Notes under the pieces: model-generated
The model's database searches: none
Told to the model about the DNA's origin: nothing
Seen by the model: only the letters and a program-made list of their open reading frames with translations
Shown here: piece by piece, positions 1 to 11,900 of the stretch
How the letters are laid out: each line of letters opens with the position of its first letter
Position numbering within the stretch: the first letter of the stretch is position 1
Made by a program: the position numbers and the translations under genes
NCBI GenBank assembly: GCA_947172415.1
Contig: OX359202.1
Coordinates: 4,574,899 to 4,638,898 of the forward strand
Source of the DNA: Chondrosia reniformis
Lineage: Eukaryota > Porifera > Demospongiae > Chondrillida > Chondrillidae
Reading direction: 5' to 3'
Length of the DNA stretch: 64,000 nucleotides

Positions 1-238
1 GAAATAAGCCTTCGGACTACTTCTTAATCGAAATTACTCTAAATTTTCCGAGCTGTATTCTTTTGTAGAAGCGAGAGCGATAACGCTATTATTGAGTATG
101 ACAGTTTTCATGGCTCAAGAGTCAAGACCTCAATAAATTCGCCATTTTAATGGCGTCATAATCAGTCGAAGATTGCGAACCAAAGTGGTTTAAAATACAA
201 CGAATTCCTAGCTTATGCTCCATAAAAAGTACAGAAAC

Positions 239-485
239 TAGAGAACAATAAAAATTTTCTACAAAAATAGTGAAGATGTAGGGATGGCACAAAAAGCATA
301 GAAACAAGAAAGGGATGTTACACAGTGAAGCATTAGCTATGCATGAATCCTACAAGCAAGGGTGTTGTATGATTCGTGCATATATAGCTAATGCTTCACT
401 GTGTAACATCCCTTTCTTGTTTCTATGCTTTTTGTGCCATCCCTACATCTTCACTATTTTTGTAGAAAATTTTTATTGTTCTCTA
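239..485. mobile_element. Foldback element, family A (hairpin MITE)
   Basis: The stretch is a near-perfect palindrome. The left arm, about 239-349, is repeated in reverse complement at about 371-485 around a loop of roughly 20 bases. The arms end in TAGAGAACAATAAAA and carry the internal motif GATGTAGGGATGGCAC. One diverged arm recurs at about 5140-5250. No coding capacity is seen, so I read it as a non-autonomous DNA element. Because of the symmetry, matching short ORFs appear on both strands and are not genes. Confidence 0.8.
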
Positions 486-1276
486 TATTTTGTATAAAAT
501 AGCCATGGGTAAATATATTACCTCATTGTATCTGTATATTATATACACTGTGTTCTGGTCATAAAGATATGATGTAAGTTAGTGACTCTATTAATATTGT
601 GATTGTCATGTTAGTAGTTGCATATGATGTACACTGAGATGTATCAGGTGCTCCATTGACAAGGAGACAGTGGGTGATGTAGAAGAAGATATCTTTGTAA
701 CAAGACATATTGTAGAATGATGCATGGGATATGTAGTTCCAGTTAAACTTCGCTACAAGTAGCTTATTCGGTAGCTCCTTCCCGAAGGAGAGCATCCACT
801 TGTCATAGCCGTTCACAAAGGAGGATCTTCTTTAGCAACGAGGCGGCAATTTCTAGACATGCCAAAAACAACATTTAGAGGGCTATATTGCAATTGGTCA
901 TGGGATGCCTAACATTATTCATAATTAAGGACCCTCCCAATACACTTTTGTCTGAGTTTATATATCCTTACGTGGGATGACCTGGGTCCGATGACCTTCT
1001 TGGCATCAGACTGCTATGAATAATATCAGAGAGTACGGTAGTACTCTAAGTATGGCCCGAAAAAAATGGCTGCCGTATTCAATGTATTACGGATTAACAC
1101 CTTATAAGTAGGCAGCCAATGCATTTTTAGCTCTTTTAAACTCGTAATGTGTCTTTTTTGTACGATTTCAATTGAGGGAAGCTGTTTTCAAGAGCGCATA
1201 AAGGCTCCAAATTTGTAAAACGGTTTCAGGCCTACTTCCGGTTTTTCTCATTTTCTTCTTATTCTTTTTATTCTTA
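486..1276. other. No recognisable gene
   Basis: AT-rich sequence with no supported coding exon. A minus-strand frame at about 559-816 encodes 85 residues that I do not recognise; it lacks clear splice context, so I leave it uncalled. Bases 1-238 are similarly empty. Confidence 0.5.
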
Positions 1277-1590
1277 TTAAAGTAAATAAAAACATTTAAA
1301 AAATGAAACGAGAAGTAGGGATGACAGTCCCTGCAACAGTACCTATCACATCTAGAAAAAGCAATGAAACAAGACAATGATCATATAATAAGGCTAACAA
1401 TACACAAATGGAATATATACTGCCTCAAATTTCAGTGATTTAACAATACACATCACTTCCATGTTTGGGCGCACCATGATGGCTGAAGTAGGGATAGTGC
1501 GCCCAAACATGGAAGTGATGTGTATTTACTTTACCTACTTTATCTACTTCTCATTTCATTTTTTAAATGTTTTTATTTATTTGTTATATA
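1277..1590. mobile_element. Foldback element, family B, internally deleted copy
   Basis: Same family as the longer palindrome at 8101-8500. The left end is AGTAAATAAAAACATTTAAA followed by GAAACGAGAAGTAGGGATG, and the centre carries the hairpin CACTTCCATGTTTGGGCGC with its reverse complement at about 1497-1520. Most of the right arm is missing, and the sequence jumps to the terminal segment ending CATTTTTTAAATG. Confidence 0.75.
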
Positions 1591-1874
1591 TTCCTTTTGC
1601 AACCATAAGCCATATAAATAATACCTTATACCCAAGTTTATAGATATATTATAGTATGTCATATATATATATAAACAATGAATACTATATGTAAATATAA
1701 TTATAAGAGTGTCTAAATTAATCAATATTCAATTATTCATACTTTCCAATAAAAGCAAAAATCACTGGAAACATAATGCCAAACCATAAATTATTATTGC
1801 TTTATAGCAACTATATGGTTACATGAGTATCTAAGTACTGGTTCAGCAAATCTAACTGATAAAGCATTTTTGAG

Positions 1875-3197
1875 TCACACTTTGTTGAGAGGAGGAGGAA
1901 AATATGGTCCCTCCAATGCCTCCTTAGCGTACAGCCGTGCATACAAGACAAATGTTCCATATGGTGCAGGAAGCCAATTGCTCTCTTTGTCCTTCCCTGG
2001 AGAATCCTTCTGGATATAGAGCATCAGAGATCCATCTTCTCCCCATTTCAGACCAGCTGTACGATCCCCAATGGAATATCTGTCAATAGGATTATCCACC
2101 AAGAAGAGGCTACCAGCATGATACATTGTGATGGACCAGAAGCCCTGCACGGGAGGAATTTGATCAGCAGAGAAGAATAATGTGTACTGTTGACCATTTG
2201 CACAAGAATAGGCATCTCCATGGATGTCTTTGTTGGTTGTTGGATAATAGGCTTCAGCTGGATCCAATCCATACAAAGCAAATCTAGCAGCTGCAGCCCT
2301 GACGATGTACTGTTTGGTAGCAATATGATAAGTAGTCTCCATTGCAGCCCTAGTACCAAACGGAGGTGGATTCACGGAGGCATTCCAACTGTTCCTTTCA
2401 CTTCCACCTAGATCCTGGTTGTCATTTATTATTTTATCTCCTTCATCAATACCTTCTTGCACTGCCTTCAGAAAGTCTGGATCCATTGTTGAGGTGTCAA
2501 AAGGCTGGCCAGGAATGACTCCAATGTGAGCAAACTTTTCATAATATTTTTTTTCAGAAGGCACTTGTTGAAAGAACTGTGTAAAATAATTTGCATAACT
2601 GAAGAACTCTGGTTTCTTCAGCTTTGGGAGGTCAACTGGAATGAAGTCAGGCAGTGGAGGACTTGAGGTTTGAAGTTTGTACTGATTTTGTACCTTCCAG
2701 GCATTTGGAAGATCATCAGGACCATTGACTCCTGTTCGAATGAGGAAAAACACTAAACTGCTCTCAGTCTTGATCCATTTCTTGATGTTCCTTGGCACCT
2801 TTCTGTCCCAGGTAGGTCCACCAATCAGAAATTTTTCAGGATCACTTCCAGTTGTCCTTGATCCCCAAATGGCTGCATTGTAAGTGTACCCATCTACAAC
2901 TTGTATGCTATAATACCTGTTATCAGTGACAGCTGGAACGGAGAATATCGCTGGTCCCTTTCGCAAGTTCAAAAAGCACTTTGAATACAGTGTATCGTTA
3001 TTGGGTGCTACTACAAGCTTATCATTTGGTCCAAATAGCTTTCTGTCGTGTACTAATTCATTGATTTTAAATACCTCTTTCACTACAACACCGTCATACA
3101 AGGTTCTGTAGTTTTCAACAGCAGGATACATGAAGATATAGGCTTCACGTGCTATTGAGGAGACATCAGCTGGTTCTATTTTTGTTTTGGTTGTCAT
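1875..3197 (-). CDS. DUF1254/DUF1214 domain protein (bacterial type, intronless)
   Basis: A single 440-residue open frame. I start it at the ATG at 3197 (MTTKTKIEPAD); the frame continues upstream only through non-ATG codons to a stop. The N-terminal half is DUF1254: a YPAVENYRTLYD-like segment, FGPNDKLVVAPNNDTLYS, then NRYYSIQVVDGYT, GSRTTG, and LIRTGVNGPDDL before an insert. The C-terminal part is DUF1214: GFWSITMYHA, LVDNPIDRYSIGDRT, GSLMLYIQKDSPGK, NWLPAPYGTFVLYARLY. Both domains and their order match the bacterial family, whose biochemical role is poorly known. No signal peptide or membrane segment is evident. It is intronless, whereas every other long gene here has introns, which suggests horizontal acquisition (inference). 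A TATA-like element lies about 80 bp upstream. A decayed duplicate sits 3.6 kb away. Confidence 0.85.
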   Translation of the reverse strand: MTTKTKIEPADVSSIAREAYIFMYPAVENYRTLYDGVVVKEVFKINELVHDRKLFGPNDKLVVAPNNDTLYSKCFLNLRKGPAIFSVPAVTDNRYYSIQVVDGYTYNAAIWGSRTTGSDPEKFLIGGPTWDRKVPRNIKKWIKTESSLVFFLIRTGVNGPDDLPNAWKVQNQYKLQTSSPPLPDFIPVDLPKLKKPEFFSYANYFTQFFQQVPSEKKYYEKFAHIGVIPGQPFDTSTMDPDFLKAVQEGIDEGDKIINDNQDLGGSERNSWNASVNPPPFGTRAAMETTYHIATKQYIVRAAAARFALYGLDPAEAYYPTTNKDIHGDAYSCANGQQYTLFFSADQIPPVQGFWSITMYHAGSLFLVDNPIDRYSIGDRTAGLKWGEDGSLMLYIQKDSPGKDKESNWLPAPYGTFVLYARLYAKEALEGPYFPPPLNKV

Positions 3198-3276
3198 ACT
3201 TTGAGTTGTTACACTTCTCAATGCCTCATGATCAAAAGTAACAGAACAAGATAAACCTTATTCACTGAAGGCTGTG

Positions 3277-3284
3277 CTTTTATA
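3277..3284 (-). promoter_or_regulatory. TATA box candidate for the DUF1254 gene
   Basis: The minus strand reads TATAAAAG about 80 bp upstream of the ATG at 3197. That is a plausible position for a short 5' leader. No transcript evidence is available. Confidence 0.45.
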
Positions 3285-3484
3285 CACAGCTACGTATATA
3301 ATAGGAATCTATGAATACCTTTAAATTCAATGAATGTATATATTATATAAAAAGCTTGATGTAATACACTTTAACTTACTATCTCAGTCCAAAATAAGGC
3401 TATGCATGCAGTGTAAGAGCTATATAGCTAAAAGGGACCAGGTCATATAATGTCCGTCCAGTTGAATTGTATATAACTATTTTC

Positions 3485-4360
3485 CTCTCATAACCATATC
3501 TATTAACTAATTAATAATTAAATAAATACCGATGTATGGGGAAAACGAAAAAAACGTGTCATCCCTACATAAGGAGAGTTCTACCGTACTCCCTGATATT
3601 AACTTAATGCCATTGATTGACAGCAGTAATAGAATCTGAAGGAGGTGCCAATGGACTCCTACCCTCTGTCACCCCATCTCCCACGCTTTCCTAATCACTA
3701 TAGTCTAAGATTACCTACCAACTTCCTCATCTCATCTCTCATGTTTTCCTAACTATAGGGGAGCTAAATTCCTAGCCTTTCTCTCATAACCATATCTATT
3801 AACTAATTAATAATTAAATAATACCGATGTATTGGGAAAACGAAAAAACGTGTCATCCCTACATAAGGAGTACTACCATACTCCCTGATATTAACTTAAT
3901 GCCATTGATTGACAGCAGTAATAGAATCTGAAGGAGGTGCCAATGGACTCCTACCCTCTGTCACCCCATCTCCCACGCTTTCCTAATCACTATAGTCTAA
4001 GATTGCCTACCAACTTCCTCATCTCATCTCTCATGTTTTCCTAACTATAGGGGAGCTAAATTCCTAGCCTTTCTCTCATACCATATCTATTAACTAATTA
4101 ATAATTAAATAATACCGATGTATTGGGAAAACGAAAAAACGTGTCATCCCTACATAAGGAGTACTACCATACTCCCTGATATTAACTTAATGCCATTGAT
4201 TGACAGCAGTAATAGAATCTGAAGGAGGTGCCAATGGACTCCTCCCTTCTGTAACCCCATCTCCCTAATCACTATAGTCTAAGATTGCCTACCAACTTCC
4301 TCATCTCATCTCTCATGTTTTCCTAACTATAGGGGAGCTAAATTCCTAGCCTATATGTAG
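3485..4360. repeat. 293-bp tandem repeat, three copies
   Basis: Three consecutive copies start near 3485, 3781 and 4073, each opening with CTCTCATAACCATATC and ending near GGGGAGCTAAATTCCTAGCC. The third copy has small deletions. A fourth, shorter copy lies at about 6888-7130 beside the pseudogene; it lacks the internal segment containing CGATGTATGGGGAAAACG and CATCCCTACATAAGG. That internal segment also occurs alone at about 5370-5430. Confidence 0.85.
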
Positions 4361-4412
4361 GTAAAGAAAACACTTAGTATAGTTTAACTAGATTTATCTA
4401 TAGTGTTGACAT

Positions 4413-4414
4413 TA

Positions 4415-4446
<32 letters not shown>
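4413..4446. repeat. (AC)n(AT)n microsatellite
   Basis: A run of AC dinucleotides is followed directly by AT dinucleotides. Confidence 0.9.
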
Positions 4447-4449
4447 CAA

Positions 4450-5130
4450 GTTGATTTGGAAGCTGAAGGTGGTACCAATAGACTCCTCCCTCATCTCATC
4501 TCCTCTACATATCAGTTGTTACAACATTTATTTTGCTATCCAAATAGGCTTACTTGCAATATCTGGGTTACCAGCTGCAGAACTCATATGTACGTATATA
4601 CTGTAACATTTCAGTGTGAGGGCTACAGATGTCAGTATATATGGTGGTAAATCCTAGTTTTGTGTATTCCTATACATAGTACCTGGGATTTCACTATTAA
4701 CAGCAATAAGGACATCTATTATATAGAAGCAAGCAGACCAGCTAGTTATATGCAGTCTTCACATTTATATAGACCTAAATTAACTACTACTTGTGGAGAA
4801 AATAAAGGTGTAATAGATTTAATTCTTAATAGGAACAAGTAATCATAATCAGTCTCAAACATCATGCAAGAGCTAGGTAAAACGGCTAGCCTGGAAAGAA
4901 GCAATAAGAGGGGAAACTTGAGGGAGGCATAATTGCTTTGACAATTGTATACCTCAGTGTCACGGCACTAGTACAAGTAGTGGTGTATGGTCATAAGTGG
5001 GAACTACAAGGCATTAATTGTACATATAGTCTTTACTATAACAGAATATAGAGGGGGACTATATAATACCATTGTTATATATCATTAATGTTGGGTCCTT
5101 TATATATGCCTTTTATTATATATATACTAC
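4450..5130. other. No recognisable gene
   Basis: Spacer between the tandem repeat and the duplicated DUF1254 copy. Overlapping short frames near 4403-4842 show no known domain or splice support, and I call nothing here. Confidence 0.5.
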
Positions 5131-5139
5131 AAAAATAGT

Positions 5140-5250
5140 AGAAGATGTAGGTATCGCACAAAAAGCACAGAAACAAGAAAGGGATGTTACACAGTGAAGC
5201 ATTATTTATGCATGAATCATACAACACCCTTGCTTGTAGGACTAAGTTTA
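5140..5250. repeat. Single arm of foldback family A
   Basis: About 110 bp matching the left arm of the element at 239-485, including GAAACAAGAAAGGGATGTTA and CACAGTGAAGCATTA, but without the partner arm. Confidence 0.7.
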
Positions 5251-5465
5251 TTATTTCGCCAGCGGGACATATTCACTTGCTTTTAAGGTCTATTTAGAGT
5301 ATGTATATGTATATTTAGCTATACATAGCCTTGTTTTGTCGATTTTCGGCCTATTTCGGGATTTTGCTCCTATACCGATGTATGGGGAAAACGAAAAAAA
5401 CGTGTCATCCCTACATAGGGAGTACTACTGATGAGTATAATTAATGGTTCAGTAAATCTAACTGA

Positions 5466-6790
5466 TAAAGCATTTTCGAGTCACGTGCACTTTGTTGACA
5501 GGAGGAGGAAAATATGGTCTCTCCAGTGCCTCCTTAATTAGTTGGGCCATACAGCCGTGCATACAAGACAAATGTTCCATCTGGTGCAGGAAGCCAATTG
5601 CTCTCCTTGTCCTTCCGAGGAGAATCCTTCTGGATATAGAGCATCAGAGATCCATCTTCTCCCCATTTCAGACCAGCTGTACGATCCCCAATGGAATATC
5701 TGTCAATAGGATTATCCACCAAAATAAGGTCATCAGCATGATACATTGTGATGGACCAGAAGCCCTGCATGGGAGGAATTTCGAATTTGATCGGCAGAGA
5801 AGAATAATGTGTACTGCTGACCATTTGCACAAGAATAGGCATCTCCATGGATGTCCACAACAGTAAATGGATAATAAGCCTCAGCTGGATCCAATCCATA
5901 CAAAGCAAATCTAGCAGCTGCAGCCCTGATTATGTACTGCTTAGTTGCAATATGATAAGTAGTCTCCATTGCAGCCCTAGTACCAAACGGAGGTGGATTC
6001 ACGGAGGCATTCCAACTGTTCTTCTGTATTGCACCTAGATCGATCCTGGTTGTCATTTATTATTTTATCTCCTTCATCAATACCTTCTTGCACTGCCTTC
6101 AGAAAGTCTGGATCCATTGTTGAGGTGTCAAAAGGCTAGCCAGGAATGACTCCAATGTGAGCAAACTTTCCATACAGACTCTTTTCGGAAGGCACTTGTT
6201 GAAAGAACTGTGTAAAATAATTTGCATAACTAAGAACTCTGGTTTCTTCAGCTTTGAGAGGTCAACTGGAATGAAGTCAGGCAGTGGAGGGCTTGAGGTT
6301 TGAAGTTTGTACTGATTTTGTACCTTCCAGGCATTTGGAAGATCATCAGGACCATTGACTCCTGTTTGAATGAAGAAAAACACAAACTGCTCTCAGTCTT
6401 GATCCATTTCTTGATGTTCCTTGACACCTTTCCATCCCAGGTAGGTCCACCAATCAGAAATTTTTCAGGATCACTTCCAGTTGTCCTTGATCCCCAAATG
6501 GCTGCATTGTAAGTGTACCCATCTACAACTTGTATGCTATAATACCTGTTATCAGTGACAGCTGGAACGGAGAATATCGCTGGTCCCTTTCGCAAGTTCA
6601 AAAAGCACTTTGAATACAGTGTATCGTTATTGGGTGCTACTACAAGCTTATCATTTGGTCCAAATAGCTTTCTGTCGTGTACTAATTCATTGATTTTAAA
6701 TACCTCTTTCACTACAACACCGTCATACAAGGTTCTGTAGTTTTCAACAGCAGGATACATGAAGATATAGGCTTCACGTGCTATTGCTAT
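5466..6790 (-). pseudogene. Decayed duplicate of the DUF1254/DUF1214 gene
   Basis: Nearly the whole coding sequence of the gene at 1875-3197 is present at very high nucleotide identity, but the reading frame is split among about five segments. Frame changes lie near 6385, 6235, 6050 and 5780, and an in-frame TAG replaces a glutamine codon near 6137. The start region before SIAREAY is missing: bases equivalent to about 3150-3395 have been deleted, so homology resumes directly in the 5' flank. The C-terminal DUF1214 motifs are still readable (LVDNPIDRYSIGDRT). High identity with several lesions implies a fairly recent segmental duplication followed by loss of function. Confidence 0.88.
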
Positions 6791-6794
6791 AGCT

Positions 6795-7140
6795 ATCAAG
6801 CTATGCATGCAGTGTAAGAGCTATATAGCTAAAAGGGACCAGGTCATATAATGTCCGTCCAGTTGAATCGTATATAACTATTTTCCTCTCATAACCATAT
6901 CTATTAACTAATTAATGATTAAATAAATAAATTAGGGTTATAAATAATTAGAGTAATAAATAATTGCCATTGATTGACAGCAGTAATAGAATCTGAAGGA
7001 GGTGCCAATGGACTCCTCCCCTCTGTCACCCCATCTCCCACGCTTTCCTTATCACTAAAGTCTAAGATTGCCTACCAACTTTCTCATCTCATCTCTCATG
7101 TTTTCCTAACTATAGGGGAGCTAAATTCCTAGCCTCTATT
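6795..7140. repeat. Duplicated 5' flank of the DUF1254 gene
   Basis: Matches about 3395-3530 (AGCTATGCATGCAGTGTAAG onward) and then a single shortened copy of the 293-bp unit. This shows that gene and flank were duplicated as one segment of about 2 kb. Confidence 0.75.
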
Positions 7141-7240
7141 ATATATAGGTAAAGAAAACACTAAGTATAGTTTAATTATAGATTTATCTATATATAGTGT
7201 TGGACATCATGTATTATATACACACACACATATATATATA

Positions 7241-8500
7241 AGTAAATAAAAACATTTAAACAAGTAGTTCGAGTCCTTGCGCCCCCAGCAAACTCGAATC
7301 ACTTGGCTTGTACGTATATAGTTCTTAGATGTCCGGTTAACCGCATCCGATCGTCGCTTGATAGCTCTTAATTTTTCAAGGCTATATCTCATAGAAAACG
7401 TTTTTATGCAGGCTTTACGTTACATGGTATTAGTAAACGTGGTTTCTAAATCCTTTTCGTTCGGTTAATATTCGACGCTAAGGAAAAGAAAGCTAGTTTT
7501 AAGCTAGAAAACGAAAAGCCAGCCGAACGTCCGCCATTTTTTGACAGATATATATACAAGATTACGAACAGGAAGCCATACGTTAACATAATTTCTGAAA
7601 ACAATATAGCAGACCTGCCAAGGCTAGGCTTAGAGCATGCGTGAGACTTTCTCAAGAAATGAGTGAGACTGCCCCAAAAATGCGTGAGATTTCAAAAAAA
7701 ATTTCGCTCGCTACGCTCGCGTACATTTCCCTCAATACCCTTACTGTTAACATTAGATGGCTAATACCATACATTACGTCATCAATTAGAAAATGGAGGA
7801 GAAAGCGCCGCTGCGCTTACGGATTACTGCTAGATCATGAGTCTATAAGTCGTAATAAATGGGATACGGATAGATCATCGACAAGAATTTAAAGATATAT
7901 ACTCCACAGCCAAGGAATAGCCCCATCAGCCTGTATGGCTGATCTGCCTGCTGGGGAGACTAGAGTGAGTGTGACAGTGAGTGAGAATCAGGAAAAGGCG
8001 TGAGATCTGGCACAGATATGCGTGTGAGCGTGACATGACAGTCAAATGCGTGTGTCTCACGCCAGATGCGTGAGACTTGGCAGGTCTGATATAGGGGCGC
8101 AAAATGAAACGAGAAGTAGGGATGGCAGTCCCTGCAACAGTACCTATCACATCTAGAAAAAGCAATGAAACAAGACAATGATCATATAATAAGGCTAACA
8201 ATACACAAATGGAATATACGTATACTGCCTCAAATTTCAGTGACTTAACAATACACACGTACATCACTTCCATGTTTGGGCGCACCATATGATGGCTGAA
8301 GTAGGGATAGTGCGCCCAAACATGGAAGTGATGTGTATTGTTAAGTCACTGAAATTTGAGGCAGTATATGCCATTTTTGTATTGTTAGCCTTATTATATG
8401 ATCATTGTCTTGTTTCACTGCTTTTTCTAGATGTGATAGGTACTGTTGCAGGGACTGCCATCCCTACTTCTCATTTCATTTTTTAAATGTTTTCATTTAC
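7241..8500. mobile_element. Foldback element B with nested insertions
   Basis: Between 8101 and 8485 lies a palindrome with arms of about 185 bp (about 8104-8290 and 8298-8485) joined at the hairpin CACTTCCATGTTTGGGCGC. Its left terminal bases, AGTAAATAAAAACATTTAAA, are found at 7241-7260, about 840 bp away, so the element is interrupted by an insert at about 7261-8102. The insert has TTGCGCCCC near its left end and GGGCGCAA at its right end, and it is itself interrupted by the 7610-8088 element. Confidence 0.7.
7610..8088. mobile_element. Short TIR element with 6-bp target duplication
   Basis: The ends CAGACCTGCCAAG and CTTGGCAGGTCTG are perfect inverted repeats, flanked on both sides by ATATAG. 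The interior repeats GCGTGAGA-type words and has no long frame. The CAG start is hAT-like, but a 6-bp duplication is short for hAT, so the superfamily stays open. Confidence 0.7.
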
Positions 8501-8920
8501 TTGTATATAATCAATAACTTACAGATCGATCCTGAGTACTACATACGTATATAGCTACATAATATTGTGTGTATACAAACATCTTAATGAATGTATAGGC
8601 ATTTATACATGTGTGTGTAGACATTTTATAACCTCAAAAATGAATTTGTGAATTTGAAATTTAAGTGCATACATCAACATGTGTGTACTTCTGATGATGA
8701 AGCTCTATGTAAGTAAAGACATGTACATCATACTTCAATTAGGACATACATTATGTACTTATATATGTATGTACATGTATACTAATCACAATGCATTACA
8801 AAACAAAAATAACAACATTAAAATCAGCAGTCATTACACAAAATTACAATATACGTAAGTGTCATACATAAAAACACAAAGTGAGTTACCTTGGATACGT
8901 ATATACAATAGTTGGAGTGG

Positions 8921-11900
8921 CTAATTTGAAAACAAAGTTCCTCCCTTGCCAGGAGTTATCAGAGGATCAGAGCATGTTCCTGGCATCTGATTGGGTGATT
9001 TGAAGTAACCAACTTCATGCGAGGGAGCAACATAACCGACATTAGATGGATTTATGGAACCATAGCCAAATCCATGATGACCAACAGCACCGCCTTCCTT
9101 GGGGATGTCAACTTTCCTAAAATAAGGAAACAGTGAAATCCTTTAATTGTACCTGACAATATACAGTATGGCCGGAAAGTGTGGCAAAAAGAATATTTGG
9201 CAGATTGCTCAAATTATGGCATTTGGTAGATTTTACTGACAAGACACTTGTTCTTCCACATTTGGTGTAATTTGGCTGTTGAAATATTGGCAGATAGCTC
9301 TCAAAACCGCAAATCCACCAAAATAAATTCACTGCCAAAATTTCTGGCCATACTGTATGTTTAATACATCTCAGAACAGCAGCTAATCAAAGCTGTCAAC
9401 CACTGTCAGCAGAAAAGAGATACTATCACTTTGAAACATCTCCAAATGAGGCATTGCAAACTTAAATCTCTACTATTAACAACAAAAAGCATATCAGTAA
9501 GTAAATCTGCACATACATTGATTTTTCAAATCTTTGTGTTGACGAGTCTTCATCAGAGTCATAGCGTTTTGGGTTATTGAAAAAGTAGCTTTTGTCAGTC
9601 CCAACATTGCGAATAGTTACTAAAGACTAAAGATAACCTTACTATTAAGCAATACCCCAACCAGACAAGACTATATCATTGCAATACACCCCTTAAGTTA
9701 CAGTATATACACAAACATACGTACATACTACTAGTCTGGCTTGCTATCCCCTACTTCCTGCGGACGATAATTGCATGGGGGCGAGAAAGTAGGGTCTAGC
9801 AGAAAATGTAAATGCCACACCTCATGGATAAGTGCCCCAGCAGTGGTAATGTAAGCGTACATACAAATTACATGGAGATAATATGGTTGTTTTGGCAATG
9901 GTTTCAGCTGAAGCGTCTAAAGGAACCCCTCAAAAGTACAGAAAGATACTCGAGTACGTGGACAGCCGCAAGTATCTCGTATCACTGGTCTCCTCATGTA
10001 GGCACCCATTTAATGGTGTGAAATCGGTAGCTGTGTAAGCTGATTGGTTAGAGGTTTGGTGAAGTGATGGTTCATCTTTTAGTCTTTAAAAGATGAACCA
10101 TTTCAAAGATTCCTTTGTCTTATTTCATGTACAGAGACACCTTACATGGTAGTATTGCCTACATAACAGCTACGTAAGTACATACGTACATACGTATATA
10201 TCAGATGTATGTAATAGTACAGACTGAGAGATATAAACTTACTGATCTTCTACATCTGCAAGAGGGCATTTTAACCCTGAAGTAGATCACAATGAGGTAG
10301 GTTGGGATCACCTCCCAAACCAGCAGCACTAACAAGTATGATATGTAGCCATTTGGGCTCTTCCACTCATTGTCTCCCTGTGCACCACGGCAACCAAATA
10401 ATGTAAAATGGACATTTTGTTTAGAATATTTATCACATTCATTTTCATATGACCATAATTTCAACAGATTATTTCATTAATTTACTGTGGACTGGTGTGA
10501 GAGGTGGTGTGGACTGGTGTGAGAGGTGGTGTGGCTGGTGTGAGAGGTGGTGTGGACTGGTGTGAGAGGTGGTGTGGACTGGTGTGAGAGGTGGTGTGGC
10601 TGGTGTGAGAGGTGGTGTGGCTGGTGTGAGAGGTGGTGTGGCTGGTGTGAGAGGTGGTGTGGCTGGTGTGAAAGGTGGTGTGGACTGGTGTGAGAGGTGG
10701 TGTGGCTGGTGTGAGAGGTGGTGTGGCTGGTGTGAGAGGTGGTGTGGCTGGTGTGAAAGGTGGTGTGGACTGGTGTGAGAGGTGGTGTGGACTGGCATGG
10801 ACTGGCGTGGACTAGTGTGGACTGGCATGGACTGGCGTGGACTAGTGTGGACTGGTGTGGACTGGCATGGACTAGTGTGGACTGGCGTGGACTGGAGTGG
10901 ACTGGTGTGAGAGGTGGTGTGGACTGGTGTGGACTGGCGTGGACTGGAGTGGACTGGTGTGAGAGGTGGTGTGGACTGGCGTGGACTAGTGTGGACTGGA
11001 GTGGACTGGTGTGGACTGGAGTGGACTGGTGTGGACTGGAGTGGACTGGTGTGGACTGGTGTGGACTGGTGTGGACTGGAGTGGACTGGTGTGGACTGGT
11101 GTGGACTGGTGTGGACTGGTGTGGACTGGTGTGGACTGGTGTGGACTGTGGTTAGGACGTACCAGATCAGAAGCATTGGTCCATCCAAAGCCATAGGATG
11201 GTTCATGCACAGCCTGCTGGACAACAATGATGTTGTACAAACACCTTGACATGTAGATGAGGATCAGTGAGAATGAGAGAAAAATAGCCTTGCACTTAGA
11301 AGTACCCTAAGTCAGATGAAATACAAACAACTGAACCTGTTTTATACATACGTATGTATACATATACATATAACTTGCACTGTATATATATCTATGGGAC
11401 GAGCGTTAAAACAGAAATAAGAATGAAACAATATAGGGCTACTTGTTAGGGATAGGATATAGGGCTAAAAATACATTGAATGTACGTATGCAAAGTCAAT
11501 ATTTTCATCAAATGAGATTACTCCTACGTATGTATATTATAAAAAGTATACTGCAATTCAAAACATCCCATAGATGACTAAGGATCATATATAGAAGGTT
11601 TTAGACTCACTTGTGCTTCCAACACTGATCTTCCATAAGATGTGGTATAAATGATAATGATAAACACGGCAAGAGTTGCAGCCATTACAAAAAAGAGAAG
11701 TTCGGATGTCAAAACCCGTGCCAGCGTAAGGTCCCCCGTGACAGTCTTACAGTATATGGAGAGATACAGGCTGAAGCCGAGGTTACTGGTGAAGTAGGTG
11801 GCATTTAGCAGGACCCACAGGAGACCTGAAAAACATCTGTAAAACAACCAACAGCACAATTTGCTTAACACACAACATACGTACCTCTTCAGTGGCTTAC

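Noticed and set aside
7263-7290. Pol III B-box-like GTTCGAGTCC, possible tRNA or SINE
   Set aside because: No A box, no cloverleaf and no tRNA-like 5' half could be found nearby.
9535-9570. Hammerhead-like word CTTCATCAGAGTC
   Set aside because: It is coding sequence of GPR137 exon 6 (YDSDEDSS).
10469-11249. Long threonine/proline or tryptophan-rich frames
   Set aside because: Produced by the GPR137 intron-4 minisatellite; only exon 11163-11306 is real.
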